Assembly (NCBI RefSeq): GCF_016792905.1
Contig: NZ_JAEULP010000067.1
Coordinates: 1 to 38,980, forward strand
Reading direction: 5' to 3'
DNA: 38,980 nucleotides
DNA from: Tabrizicola sp.
Lineage (GTDB): Bacteria; Pseudomonadota; Alphaproteobacteria; Rhodobacterales; Rhodobacteraceae
Part shown: piece after piece, positions 15,078 to 22,878 of the stretch
How the letters are laid out: the number at the start of each line of letters is the position of its first letter
Position numbering within the stretch: position 1 is the stretch's first letter
Notes under the pieces: model-generated
The model's input: the letters and a program-made list of their open reading frames with translations, nothing else
What the model was told of the DNA's origin: nothing
Databases searched by the model: none
Made by a program: the position numbers and the translations under genes

Positions 15078-16091
15078 ATGGACGGAAGCATGACGGCACC
15101 GATCACCCCGGAAGGGCTGACCTATTCTCAGGACGGCGAGCCGGGCATCCTGCGGCGGCGGCACGGCAAGGGCTTCCGCTACCTCCGGCAAGACGGTCTG
15201 CCCCTGTCCAGCGCCGAGCGGACCCGTATCCGCCGCCTCGGCATTCCCCCGGCCTATGACCAGGTCTGGACCTGCGCCAATCCGTTCGGGCATCTCCAGG
15301 CCACGGGCGTTGATGCCCGGGGGCGGCGGCAGTATCGCTACCACCCCGATTGGGCGGCCTGGCGGTCGGATCGGAAATTCGGCCAGCTTCCCGCCTTCGG
15401 GGCCGCCCTGCCCACACTGCGCCGTCGTCTGGAGCGCGACCTGCAAAGTGATACCGGCGACATGACCTTCTGCCTCGCCGCGCTGGTCACGCTTCTCGAC
15501 CGGACCTGGCTGCGCATCGGAAATCCTGTCTATGCGGCGCAGAACCGCTCGTTTGGCGCGAGCACGCTTCTGGCCCGGCATCTGACCCTGGCCGACGGGC
15601 ATGTCACGCTCCGCTTCCGGGCCAAGGGCGGCAAGCCGGTGCGCTATGCGCTGAAGGACCGCAAGCTGCACCGCATCCTGCAAGAGATTCACGATCTGCC
15701 GGGGCGCAACCTGTTCACCTGGCTGGACGACTCCGGCAAGCCGCAGCCCGTCGCCTCGCAGCACGTCAACGCCTACCTGGCCGAGATCACCGGCCTGCCG
15801 GAAACCAGCGCCAAGACCTTCCGCACCTGGGGCGGGTCGCTCGCCGCATTCGACGTGGCGCGCAAGACCGCGGGGACGCTCACCCTGCGCGCAATGGCCG
15901 ACGCTGCCGCCGAACGGCTTGCCAATACGCCCGCAATCTGCCGCAGCTCCTACATCCACCCCGCGATCCTTGGCCTTGCCGACCTTCCCGACGAGGCACG
16001 CCAGAGGCGTCTGGCCGACTGCACGCCGCTTGACACGCCCGGCCTGTTCGAGCCGGAACGCCACCTGCTCGCCTTCCTGCAATCGGCCTGA
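15078..16091 (+). CDS. DNA topoisomerase IB
   Basis: A 337-residue poxvirus-like type IB topoisomerase, which relaxes supercoils through a 3'-phosphotyrosyl intermediate. The active-site Tyr292 lies in CRSSYIHPAIL. Supporting catalytic residues are Arg146 (TWLRIGN), Lys183 (FRAKGGK) and Arg249 (TFRTWGG). The N-terminal domain (about 1-95) includes GKGFRYLRQDG and IPPAYDQVW. Length agrees with bacterial family members of about 330-360. The ATG at 15078 has GGGAG seven nt upstream; a second ATG at 15090 is an alternative. It ends 16 bp from a convergent ArsR regulator gene. Confidence 0.92.
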   Translation: MDGSMTAPITPEGLTYSQDGEPGILRRRHGKGFRYLRQDGLPLSSAERTRIRRLGIPPAYDQVWTCANPFGHLQATGVDARGRRQYRYHPDWAAWRSDRKFGQLPAFGAALPTLRRRLERDLQSDTGDMTFCLAALVTLLDRTWLRIGNPVYAAQNRSFGASTLLARHLTLADGHVTLRFRAKGGKPVRYALKDRKLHRILQEIHDLPGRNLFTWLDDSGKPQPVASQHVNAYLAEITGLPETSAKTFRTWGGSLAAFDVARKTAGTLTLRAMADAAAERLANTPAICRSSYIHPAILGLADLPDEARQRRLADCTPLDTPGLFEPERHLLAFLQSA

Positions 16092-16107
16092 CAGGTCGCG
16101 GGCCGCC

Positions 16108-16440
16108 CTACTCCGGTCGCTCGGCCAGTTCCTGCTCCAGGAACCGCTCGAAATCGTCGAGGTCCAGCGGATCGACCTGTCCGAAGCCCCTCATCCAGAC
16201 CGTCGCCTCGCGCATCGCCTCCGGCTCCAGCTTGCACCAGATCACCCGGCCCCGCTTCTCCCGGCTGATCAGCCCCGCCTCCGACAGGACCGCAAGGTGC
16301 TTGGAAATCGCGGCCAGGCTCATGGCGAAAGGGTCGGCCACGTCCGTCACGGCCATGTCATCCTCCAGCAGCATGGCCAGGATCGCCCGCCTCGTCGGGT
16401 CGGCCAGCGCGGCAAAGACGGCATCCAGTCGGTCGGTCAT
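16108..16440 (-). CDS. ArsR-family transcriptional regulator
   Basis: A 110-residue winged-helix regulator. The first helix has LDAVFAALADPTRRAILAMLL, and the recognition helix is in LAAISKHLAVLSEAGLISREKRGRVIWCKL (about 42-71), the classic ArsR/SmtB pattern. The cysteine metal-sensing motif of ArsR/CadC (ELCVCDL) is absent; the protein has only one cysteine, so metals are unlikely effectors. Such non-metal members often regulate a neighbouring SRPBCC or transporter gene, but none is adjacent. It is divergent from the F0 operon with a 194-bp gap, and convergent with topoisomerase IB. Confidence 0.88.
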   Translation of the reverse strand: MTDRLDAVFAALADPTRRAILAMLLEDDMAVTDVADPFAMSLAAISKHLAVLSEAGLISREKRGRVIWCKLEPEAMREATVWMRGFGQVDPLDLDDFERFLEQELAERPE

Positions 16441-16577
16441 GGCGCGACTATCCTGCTACCCCCGGCAATCGTCAACCGCGGGGTTGAATATGCGGATGCG
16501 GCGAAAGTCGACGCCCGTGCCCCGAGCTGACATTATAAATGACATGATTCCAACATGTTGCAGGCCGATCTGCTCAC

Positions 16578-16606
16578 TTGACTCTGCATCCCCCTCTTCG
16601 TAGAAC
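16578..16606 (+). promoter_or_regulatory. Promoter of the F0 ATP synthase operon
   Basis: TTGACT (16578-16583) is separated by exactly 17 nt from TAGAAC (16601-16606), 28 nt before the atpI start. The rest of the 194-bp gap (16441-16577) includes AT-rich sequence and an AACATGTT palindrome near 16552 but no gene. Confidence 0.65.
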
Positions 16607-16634
16607 CGCCGCGACTGTGAAGGGGCCAAACCGC

Positions 16635-16964
16635 ATGGCGACTGAACCCGATCCTGACCGACTTCGCGCGTTGGAAGCGCGGCTCGATCAGGCGAAGGGC
16701 AAGCCGGAGGTGAAGCAGACCACCACAGCCAAGGGTTTCTCGCAGGGCGAGGTGGCCTGGAGGATGGTGATCGAGCTGGCGACCGGCATCATGCTGGGAA
16801 CCGCCATCGGTTACGGGCTCGACGTGCTCATCGGCACGCTGCCGGTCCTCCTGATCCTCTTCTCGCTCCTGGGCTTCGCCGCAGGCATCCGCACGATGCT
16901 GGGCACGGCGAAGGAACTGCACAAGACGAAAGCGGCACCCGCCGCGAAGGGCGAAGGGAACTGA
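16635..16964 (+). CDS. atpI: ATP synthase assembly protein AtpI/AtpZ type
   Basis: A 109-residue protein, first in the F0 operon. The N-terminus is soluble and charged ([28 protein letters not shown]). Two hydrophobic helices follow (about 46-64, [20 protein letters not shown], and 69-90, [21 protein letters not shown]), then a lysine-rich tail. This is the alphaproteobacterial AtpI/AtpZ family, implicated in c-ring assembly and possibly Mg2+ handling. GAAGGGG lies upstream of ATG 16635. The atpB start is 2 nt after its stop codon, so the two are tightly coupled. Confidence 0.9.
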   Translation: MATEPDPDRLRALEARLDQAKGKPEVKQTTTAKGFSQGEVAWRMVIELATGIMLGTAIGYGLDVLIGTLPVLLILFSLLGFAAGIRTMLGTAKELHKTKAAPAAKGEGN

Positions 16965-16966
16965 CG

Positions 16967-17722
16967 ATGGCGACGGAAGAACACGGCAGCGGGCTTGCGA
17001 TCCACCCGATGGACCAGTTCATCGTCAAGCCGCTGTTCGGCGACGGCCCGGTCCACTGGTACACCCCCACCAACGTCACCCTCTGGATGGGCATCGCCAT
17101 CCTCGCCGTCATCGCGCTCCTGGTCCTCTCCACCCGCCGCCGCGCCATCGTCCCCTCGCGCGGACAGTCGGTGGCCGAGATGTTCTACGGCTTCATCCAC
17201 AAGCTGGTCGAGGATGTCGCGGGCCATGAAGGCCTGAAGTTCTTCCCCTATGTGATGACGCTCTTCATGTTCGTCTTCCTGTCGAACATTTTGGGCCTCA
17301 TCCCGATGTCCTTCACCACCACCTCGCACATCGCCGTGACCGCGGTGCTGGCGCTGATGGTGTTCCTGACCGTCACCCTCGTCGGCTTCTACCGCAAGGG
17401 CATCGGCTTCCTGTCGATGTTCTGGGTTTCCTCGGCCCCTCTGGCCCTGCGACCGATCCTCGCCATGATCGAGGTGATCTCGTATTTCGTGCGCCCGCTC
17501 AGCCACTCTGTCCGTCTTGGCGGCAACATGATGGCCGGCCACGCCGTGATCAAGGTCTTCGCCGGGTTCGCAGGGGCGATGGGCGTGGCCTCGGTCCTGC
17601 CGATCGCGGCCATCGCGGCGGTCTACGGGCTCGAACTCCTGGTCGCATCCGTCCAGGCCTACGTCTTCACCATTCTGACCTGCGTGTACCTGCGCGACGC
17701 CGTCGGCGAAGCGCACCACTAG
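16967..17722 (+). CDS. atpB: ATP synthase F0 subunit a
   Basis: A 251-residue integral membrane subunit that forms the proton half-channels against the c-ring. The essential arginine is Arg183 in [16 protein letters not shown], equivalent to E. coli Arg210. Hydrophobic helices lie at about 38-56, 94-112, 120-141, 148-168, 197-219 and 225-245. HPMDQF at 13-18 and TPTNVTLWM are typical of the subunit. Length and order in the operon are as expected. In the proton-channel helix the residues after the arginine are L-G-G-N where E. coli has L-F-G-N. Confidence 0.96.
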   Translation: MATEEHGSGLAIHPMDQFIVKPLFGDGPVHWYTPTNVTLWMGIAILAVIALLVLSTRRRAIVPSRGQSVAEMFYGFIHKLVEDVAGHEGLKFFPYVMTLFMFVFLSNILGLIPMSFTTTSHIAVTAVLALMVFLTVTLVGFYRKGIGFLSMFWVSSAPLALRPILAMIEVISYFVRPLSHSVRLGGNMMAGHAVIKVFAGFAGAMGVASVLPIAAIAAVYGLELLVASVQAYVFTILTCVYLRDAVGEAHH

Positions 17723-17770
17723 GGTCCGGGAACAACCAACCTCAAGCATTCCATCCATAGGAGAGACATC

Positions 17771-18007
17771 ATGGAAGGCGAACTCGCTCTGCTCGGCAAA
17801 TACATCGGTGCCGGCCTTGCAACCATCGGTCTGGGCGGCGCCGGCATCGGCGTGGGCCACATCGCCGGCAACTTCCTGTCGGGTGCGCTGCGCAACCCGT
17901 CGGCGGCCCCCGGCCAGATGGCCAACCTCTTCGTCGGCATCGCCTTCGCCGAAGCGCTCGGGATCTTCTCGTTCCTGATCGCTCTGCTGCTGATGTTCGC
18001 CGTCTGA
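17771..18007 (+). CDS. atpE: ATP synthase F0 subunit c
   Basis: A 78-residue hairpin proteolipid that forms the rotor ring. The helices are about 8-35 (glycine-rich [22 protein letters not shown]) and 50-76. The polar loop contains RNPSAAPGQ, and the proton-carrying carboxylate is Glu61 in [17 protein letters not shown] precedes the ATG at 17771 at good spacing, stronger than most sites in this window, fitting the need for many copies per complex. Two hairpins overlap or follow the stop codon. Confidence 0.97.
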   Translation: MEGELALLGKYIGAGLATIGLGGAGIGVGHIAGNFLSGALRNPSAAPGQMANLFVGIAFAEALGIFSFLIALLLMFAV

Positions 18008-18056
18008 TCCAGACGCCCGACGCGCAGTGACTGGCGGCGCCGGAGCACCGGCGCCG
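18001..18056 (+). other. Intercistronic hairpins after atpE
   Basis: CGTCTG-ATC-CAGACG (18001-18015) is a 6-bp hairpin that includes the atpE stop codon. A second stem, CGGCGCCGG (18035-18043) with CCGGCGCCG (18048-18056), has 9 bp and a 4-nt loop and is followed by TT. They probably protect the atpE message end or partially terminate transcription, helping to make more c subunit than b' and b. Confidence 0.55.
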
Positions 18057-18090
18057 TTCCGGCGTGAAGAGAGCCCTATGGGGGACGACG

Positions 18091-18642
18091 ATGTCAACTG
18101 AACCAATCGTTGAAGAGGCCGCAGGCCTTTGCGTCAACGAACACGGCGGCGCCATCGGCATGCCGCAACTCTGCGGCGAATGGATTCCGAACCAGATATT
18201 CTGGCTTCTGGTCACGCTGGTCGTGATCTACTTCGTGCTGACAAAGATCGCCCTGCCGCGCATCGCCGCGGTGCTGGCGGACCGGAAAGGCACGATCACC
18301 AACGACCTCGCTGCCGCCGAAGAGCTGAAGCAGAAGGCCGTCGCCGCCGAAAAGGCCTATAACGACGCGCTGGCCAATGCGCGGACGGAAGCAGGCAAGA
18401 TCGTCGCGGCAGCCAAGGCCGAGATCCAGAAGGACCTCGACGCCGCCACCGCGAAGGCCGATGCCGAGATTTCCGCCAAGGCCGCGGAATCGGAAAAGAC
18501 CATCGCGGGCATCCGTGACGGTGCCGCCGCCGCCGTGGCCGAAGTCGCCCGCGACGTGGCTGCCGAACTGGTGGGCGCGCTCGGGCAAGGGGCGGATGCG
18601 AAAACCGTCACGGCCGCCGTGACGGCCCGGCTGAAAGGGTAA
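18091..18642 (+). CDS. atpX: ATP synthase F0 subunit b'
   Basis: A 183-residue stator subunit of the b' type found in photosynthetic bacteria, plastids and Rhodobacterales. One membrane helix (about 34-52, [19 protein letters not shown]) is followed by a long alanine/lysine/glutamate-rich coiled coil to the C-terminus. The ATG at 18091 with GGGGGA just upstream is preferred; a GTG at 18064 would add nine residues. The N-terminus contains a [20 protein letters not shown] segment typical of alphaproteobacterial b'. It pairs with the b subunit encoded 4 nt downstream to form the peripheral stalk. atpG is sometimes used as symbol for b'. Confidence 0.9.
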   Translation: MSTEPIVEEAAGLCVNEHGGAIGMPQLCGEWIPNQIFWLLVTLVVIYFVLTKIALPRIAAVLADRKGTITNDLAAAEELKQKAVAAEKAYNDALANARTEAGKIVAAAKAEIQKDLDAATAKADAEISAKAAESEKTIAGIRDGAAAAVAEVARDVAAELVGALGQGADAKTVTAAVTARLKG

Positions 18643-18646
18643 GGCG

Positions 18647-19201
18647 ATGAAGAAGCTTTCCATCCTCCTGACCCTTCTGGCCTCCCCGGCAATGGCGGCC
18701 TCGGGTCCGTTCTTCTCGCTGCACAACACCAACTTCGTGGTGCTGATCGCCTTCATTGCCTTCATCGGCATCCTGATCTACGCCAAGGTTCCGGCGAAGC
18801 TGACCGGGATGCTCGACGCCCGCGCGGCCTCGATCAAGGCGGAACTCGACGAGGCCCGCGCCCTGCGCGAGGAAGCCAAGTCGATCCTCGCGACCTATGA
18901 GCGTCGGCAGAAGGAAGTGCAGGAGCAGGCCGACCGGATCGTGTCGCAGGCCCGGGACGAGGCGCTTGCCGCCGCCGCCCAGGCCAAGACCGACCTCAAG
19001 GCCTCGATCGCCCGCCGCCTGGCCTCGGCGACCGAACAGATCGCCTCGGCCGAGGCTTCGGCGATCCGCCAGGTGCGCGAACAGGCCGTCTCGGTGGCCG
19101 TGGCCGCCGCTGGCGACGTGCTCTCGAAGCAGATGACCGCAGAGGCCGCGTCGTCCTCCATCGACGACGCGATCGCCCAGGTTGCCGCCCGGCTGCACTG
19201 A
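18647..19201 (+). CDS. atpF: ATP synthase F0 subunit b
   Basis: A 184-residue peripheral-stalk subunit. It has two hydrophobic stretches: a signal-peptide-like N-terminus (MKKLSILLTLLASPAMAAS, about 1-19) and the membrane helix (about 27-45, TNFVVLIAFIAFIGILIYA). A long charged coiled coil follows. The A-M-A cleavage-like site suggests the first segment may be processed. It starts 4 nt after the b' stop codon and ends the operon; a strong terminator follows. No F1 genes (delta, alpha, gamma, beta, epsilon) are adjacent, as is usual for this bacterial group. Confidence 0.93.
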   Translation: MKKLSILLTLLASPAMAASGPFFSLHNTNFVVLIAFIAFIGILIYAKVPAKLTGMLDARAASIKAELDEARALREEAKSILATYERRQKEVQEQADRIVSQARDEALAAAAQAKTDLKASIARRLASATEQIASAEASAIRQVREQAVSVAVAAAGDVLSKQMTAEAASSSIDDAIAQVAARLH

Positions 19202-19225
19202 GGCCTCCACCTGCAAGAAATCGAA

Positions 19226-19259
19226 ACCGGCGGTCCGCGAGGGCCGCCGGTTCTGCTTT
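19226..19259 (+). terminator. Terminator of the F0 operon
   Basis: The 11-bp stem 19226-19236 with 19241-19251 (one G-T pair) encloses the tetraloop GCGA and is followed by a short T-rich run ending TTTG. It lies 25 nt after the atpF stop codon. Confidence 0.8.
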
Positions 19260-19310
19260 GCAGTGCGCTTTGCAAGGGCCTTCTCGTGGCGCTTGGGCTC
19301 CTGGCTCCTC

Positions 19311-19331
19311 CCCTCCCCCGCGTGGGGAGGG
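19311..19331. repeat. GC-rich hairpin downstream of azlD
   Basis: CCCTCCCC (19311-19318) pairs with GGGGAGGG (19324-19331) around CGCGT. It lies 35 nt from the azlD stop codon, between convergent atpF and azlD, and looks like a REP-type element that also ends azlD transcripts. Confidence 0.5.
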
Positions 19332-19365
19332 AATGGGGGCGTAGGGCAACATCCCGGACGCTGGA

Positions 19366-19665
19366 TCAAAGACCCGCCCAGCGCAGCCCGGCCACCACGA
19401 CCACTCCCAGAAGCGCCGCCGCCACATCGCTGCGCAAGACCAGCGTCAGCCCCACGACCGCGGCCAGCGCCAGCCCCTCGGCCAACCCGCCCCGTTGCAC
19501 CGCAAGCGCCGTGATCCCCGCCATCACCCCCAGCGGCGTCGCCCGCAAGGCCGCTTCCACCCGCGGCGAGACGGGCACGAAGCGCATCAGCGTGAACCCG
19601 GCAACCCGGCACAAAAGGGCCGCCGCTGCCATCACCGCCAGCAGGACGGGAAAACTGTCGGTCAT
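19366..19665 (-). CDS. azlD: AzlD family branched-chain amino acid exporter subunit
   Basis: A 99-residue membrane protein with three hydrophobic helices (about 4-22, 39-70 and 76-95), matching the small AzlD partner of AzlC. The conserved TLMRFVPVSPRVEAALRATP segment lies at about 25-44. AzlCD pairs export branched-chain amino acids and their analogues (as BrnFE does). Its start overlaps the azlC stop by 4 nt, so the two are translated in tandem. Confidence 0.88.
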   Translation of the reverse strand: MTDSFPVLLAVMAAAALLCRVAGFTLMRFVPVSPRVEAALRATPLGVMAGITALAVQRGGLAEGLALAAVVGLTLVLRSDVAAALLGVVVVAGLRWAGL

Positions 19666-20360
19666 GCCTCCCCCCGATGCAGCAACGCTGCCACCGCCCC
19701 GGCGGCAAGCCCTGCCGTGATGATCGCGGGGGCCGGGCCGGCCAGGTGAAAGACCGCCAGGGCCGACCCCGCCCCAACCGCAACCGGCAACAGATCGATC
19801 CGGCTATGGACCATCCCCGTCACCATCCCTGCGGCAAAGCAGGGCAGCATAAGGTCGAACCCCAGCGCCTCCGGCCGCGGCAGCACGGACACCGCCGCCG
19901 CGCCAAGCGCCGTGCCGGACAGCCAGCCCACCGCAATCGGCGCCCCGGTCCCGGCCAGATAGGCCCGGTCCTCCTCCCCCGTCCGGATCGCCCGCATCGT
20001 CATCAGCCAGTTGGCATCGCCCAGCAGCAGCAGGCTGCCATAGGCCCGGATCGGCCCCGCCTGCCAGAGCCAGGGCTGCAAGGTCGCCCCGAACAGCAGA
20101 TACCGCGCATTGATCACCAGGATCGCGGCGAACAGCGCCCAAAGCGTCGCCTGCCCGGTCTGCAACAGGTTCACCGCCGCCAGCTGCGCCGAGCCGGAAT
20201 AGATCGCCGCGCTGGTCGCCACCGCCTTGCCCACGCCGAACCCGGCCTGCGCCGCCACCAGCCCGAACCCGACCCCATAGGCGAAGATCGACACCGCCAG
20301 CGGCACCCCGTCGCGAGCGCCACGTCGGAAGCCGTCGAGAGAGAACGGAGCTCCGCTCAT
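19662..20360 (-). CDS. azlC: AzlC family branched-chain amino acid exporter subunit
   Basis: A 232-residue integral membrane protein beginning MSGAPFSLDGFRRGARDGVPLAVSIFAYGVGFG, typical of AzlC (large subunit of the branched-chain amino acid exporter). The family motif SGSAQLAAVNLLQTG and the NARYLLFGATLQPWL region are present. An upstream in-frame GTG (20432) would add 24 basic residues not seen in the family. With ATG 20358-20360 as start no ribosome-binding site is visible, because two GC-rich repeats occupy the upstream 72 nt. Confidence 0.88.
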   Translation of the reverse strand: MSGAPFSLDGFRRGARDGVPLAVSIFAYGVGFGLVAAQAGFGVGKAVATSAAIYSGSAQLAAVNLLQTGQATLWALFAAILVINARYLLFGATLQPWLWQAGPIRAYGSLLLLGDANWLMTMRAIRTGEEDRAYLAGTGAPIAVGWLSGTALGAAAVSVLPRPEALGFDLMLPCFAAGMVTGMVHSRIDLLPVAVGAGSALAVFHLAGPAPAIITAGLAAGAVAALLHRGEA

Positions 20361-20432
20361 CGTAGGTCGGGGCCTGCCCCGACTCCCCGCCGCACCCGTA
20401 GGTCGGGCTTCAGCACGACTCCCTCGCCGCAC
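20361..20432. repeat. Tandem REP-like unit between yaiI and azlC
   Basis: Two direct copies of a 35-36 nt unit (20361-20395 and 20397-20432), both starting CGTAGGTCGGG and ending GCCGCAC. The copy next to azlC contains a perfect 8-bp stem, GTCGGGGC/GCCCCGAC in minus-strand sense. The repeat ends exactly at the azlC start codon. Confidence 0.75.
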
Positions 20433-20436
20433 ACCT

Positions 20437-20883
20437 TCACCGCGCCGCCTGCCTTAACACCCGGTCCAGCACATCCAGGAACCGGCTCCGGTCGGCCTTC
20501 GAGAACATCTTGCCGCCCCCCTGCCGGAAAGGATCGGCCGAGCGCAAATCCTGCATCAGGTCCCGCGTCGCCAGCGCCATGCCGACATTCGCCGCCGTCA
20601 GCTCCTCGCCGTTGTGCTTGACCACCCGCGCCCCCGCCGCCACGCATTTCGCGGCGAGCGGGATGTCTCCGGTGACGACGACATCCCCCGGCCCGCAGGC
20701 CTCGGCGATCCACTTGTCGGCCTCGTCCGGGCCGCTGGACACGAAGACGCTTTCCACCAGCGGGTTCTGCGAGGGCCTTATGCCCCCGTTCGACACCACC
20801 ACCATCCGCACCTTGTGCCGGGTGGCGACAGTCTCCGCCTCGCCCTTCACCGGGCAGGCATCGGCGTCGATATAAAGCGTCAT
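20437..20883 (-). CDS. yaiI: YaiI/YqxD family protein (DUF188)
   Basis: A 148-residue cytosolic protein of the DUF188 family, with a PIN-like fold. Signatures are [14 protein letters not shown] at 4-17, [16 protein letters not shown] at 29-44, and [16 protein letters not shown] at 66-81 with the acidic residues spaced as in PIN nucleases. The region KHNGEEL and the C-terminal [15 protein letters not shown] are also conserved in the family. A role in nucleic acid processing is inferred from fold only. It lies between the transaminase gene upstream and azlC downstream on the same strand. Confidence 0.92.
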   Translation of the reverse strand: MTLYIDADACPVKGEAETVATRHKVRMVVVSNGGIRPSQNPLVESVFVSSGPDEADKWIAEACGPGDVVVTGDIPLAAKCVAAGARVVKHNGEELTAANVGMALATRDLMQDLRSADPFRQGGGKMFSKADRSRFLDVLDRVLRQAAR

Positions 20884-20903
20884 GCGGCCCCCGGACGGGT
20901 CGC

Positions 20904-20982
20904 GCCAGAAGTTAAGAAATCCTGAACGTCCACGCCCAACCCATTGAAATCAAACGGCCCGATTTTCTGTCCACCGTGGACA
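20904..20982 (-). repeat. 3'-end repeat, copy 2 (after dat)
   Basis: Read on the minus strand the element starts 2 nt after the dat stop codon with the 15-bp palindrome TGTCCACGGTGGACA (20968-20982) and runs to TTCTGGC at 20904. Compared with the copy at 36227 it shares the palindrome exactly, then ACAGAA, TCAAT, GGTTGG, GGACGTT, TTAAC and TTCTGGC in the same order. It has an extra 11 nt near TTAA that copy 1 also has. Confidence 0.75.
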
Positions 20983-20984
20983 GG

Positions 20985-21848
20985 TCAGATCGCGGCCTTC
21001 CGCATCTCGTCCAGGTAGATCTCCCGCAGCCGCGCCGCAACCGGCCCCGGCTTGCCCGATCCGACCGGCTTGCCGTCGACCTCCACCACCGGCATCACGA
21101 AGATCGAGGCCGCCGTCGAGAAGGCCTCGTCCGCCCCCTGTGCCTCGGCGGGCGTGAAGGCCCGCTCCTCGACTTCAAACTGCGCCTCCCTCGCGAACCG
21201 AAGGACGGCAGCCCGGGTGATCCCGTGCAGGATATCGTTCCCCAGGGCGCGGGTGATGATCCGGTTCCCCTTGACGATCCAGGCGTTGTTCGAGGTCCCC
21301 TCGGTCACCGCCCCCGCCTCGTCGGTGAACCAGCTGTCATCCACCCCGGCCTTCTTCGCCGCCATCTTGCCCATCGAAGGGTACAGAAGCTGGACCGTCT
21401 TGATATCGACCCGGGACCACCGCAGGTCGGGGATCGTGATCACCTTGAACCCGGTCTTCGCCGCAGGCGCGTCGGCAAGGTTCGGAATGTCCTGCGTGAA
21501 GGCGACGATGGTCCCCGGCAGGTCGGCGGCGGGAAACAGGAAGCTGCGGTCGCCCGGATTGCCCCGCGTGACTTGCAGGTAGATCATCCCCTGCTCAATC
21601 CCGTTCAGCCGGACCAGCTCGCGGTGCATCGCCAGCAGTTCCTCCGCCGACACCGGGCAGCTCATCTCCAGCTCCTTCAGCGACCGCTCCAGCCGCCGGA
21701 TATGCCCGTCGAAGTCGATCAGCTTGCCGTCCAGCACGGACGTCACCTCATAGACCCCGTCCGCCATCAGGAAACCGCGGTCGAAGACCGACACCTTCGC
21801 CTCGGCCTCGGGCAGGTAGTCTCCATTCACAAAGACGGTGCGGGTCAT
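20985..21848 (-). CDS. dat: D-amino-acid transaminase
   Basis: A 287-residue fold-type IV PLP aminotransferase. The catalytic lysine lies in SRVDIKTVQLLYPSMGK (about residue 150). The motifs DRGFLMADGVYEV (23-35), EGTSNNAWIV (about 183) and HGITRAAVL (about 208) fit D-alanine aminotransferase rather than branched-chain IlvE. It interconverts D-alanine, D-glutamate and oxo acids, supplying or degrading cell-wall D-amino acids. The gene lies 3 nt after the dgcA-like epimerase stop codon, so the two are one operon. A class IV lyase such as PabC is less likely given the length and motifs. Confidence 0.88.
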   Translation of the reverse strand: MTRTVFVNGDYLPEAEAKVSVFDRGFLMADGVYEVTSVLDGKLIDFDGHIRRLERSLKELEMSCPVSAEELLAMHRELVRLNGIEQGMIYLQVTRGNPGDRSFLFPAADLPGTIVAFTQDIPNLADAPAAKTGFKVITIPDLRWSRVDIKTVQLLYPSMGKMAAKKAGVDDSWFTDEAGAVTEGTSNNAWIVKGNRIITRALGNDILHGITRAAVLRFAREAQFEVEERAFTPAEAQGADEAFSTAASIFVMPVVEVDGKPVGSGKPGPVAARLREIYLDEMRKAAI

Positions 21849-21851
21849 GCT

Positions 21852-22814
21852 CTATCCCCAGAGTAGCGGCGAGGCCGGGTGGATGTGGCGGTCGTCATAG
21901 ACAACCGGATGGTCGCGGTCCTGCGCCATGTCGGCGGGGCCGTCAAGGTCCGACCAATCGGCCCCCTGCGCGGCAAGGATCGCCGGGGCCATCGAGAGCG
22001 AGGTCGAGATCATGCAGCCGACCATCACCTTGAGGCCCAGCCGCCGCGCCTCACCCTTCGCGCGCAGAGCCTCGGTCAGGCCCCCGGTCTTGTCGAGCTT
22101 CAGGTTGACCACGTCGTACTTGCCGACCAGTCCCGGCAACGATGCCGCGTCATGGGCGGATTCGTCGGCGCAGACCGGCAGCGGGCGGGCAATCTCGGCC
22201 AGCATGCCGTCGGCCCCCTGCGGCAGCGGCTGTTCCACCATCTCCACCCCCAGCCGGATCAGGTGCGGCGCAAGGTCGGTATAGACCTCGGGCGTCCAGC
22301 CTTCGTTCGCGTCCACGATCAGTCGCACTTTCGGAGCCCCCTGCCGCACCGCCTCGATCCGGGCCATGTCGGCGGGGGTGCCGAGCTTGACCTTCAGCAC
22401 CGCCCGGTGCGCATTTCGGGCCGCGGCGGCGCACATGTTCTCGGGCGTGTCGAGCGAGAGGGTGAAGGCGATCTCCACCGGCTTCGGAGCGGCCAACCCA
22501 GCGAGTTGCCAGACGGGCTCGCCCGTCAGCTTGGCCTCCAGGTCCCAGAGCGCACAATCCACCGCATTGCGGGCCGCGCCAGGCTTCATCATGCTTTGCA
22601 GGTCAGCCCGGCTGATGCCTTCGGGCAGGCTCAGGATCGCGGCAATGGCCTCCTCCACCGTCTCGCCATAGCGCGGATAGGGCAGGCCTTCACCCCAGCC
22701 GCGATACCCGCCGCGCGTAACCGCAGCCGTCACCACCCTCGCCTCGGTCTTCGACCCGCGCGAGATGGTGAATGGGTTGCGAAGCGGAAAGGTCTCGGCC
22801 TGGGCGGTGATCAT
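21852..22814 (-). CDS. dgcA: Enolase-superfamily epimerase (dipeptide or N-acetyl-D-Glu)
   Basis: A 320-residue muconate-lactonising-type enzyme of the L-Ala-D/L-Glu epimerase group. The catalytic base motif KVK (Lys141, Lys143) precedes the metal ligands Asp168 (IVDANEGW), Glu194 (VEQPLP) and Asp217 (CADES), and the second base is Lys239 (NLKLDKTGG). Substrate is either L-Ala-D-Glu from murein or N-acetyl-glutamate, as for proteins called DgcA; the sequence alone does not decide. Its pairing with D-amino acid transaminase supports D-glutamate metabolism. The ATG is at 22812-22814; upstream open frame is discounted. The start region faces mcl1 across a palindromic operator. Confidence 0.85.
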   Translation of the reverse strand: MITAQAETFPLRNPFTISRGSKTEARVVTAAVTRGGYRGWGEGLPYPRYGETVEEAIAAILSLPEGISRADLQSMMKPGAARNAVDCALWDLEAKLTGEPVWQLAGLAAPKPVEIAFTLSLDTPENMCAAAARNAHRAVLKVKLGTPADMARIEAVRQGAPKVRLIVDANEGWTPEVYTDLAPHLIRLGVEMVEQPLPQGADGMLAEIARPLPVCADESAHDAASLPGLVGKYDVVNLKLDKTGGLTEALRAKGEARRLGLKVMVGCMISTSLSMAPAILAAQGADWSDLDGPADMAQDRDHPVVYDDRHIHPASPLLWG

Positions 22815-22878
22815 GGCGGGACTGTAGCGGGCCGCGGCGGCCTCGGGAAGGTGCCGTTCATTCTGCGGACGCGAAAGG

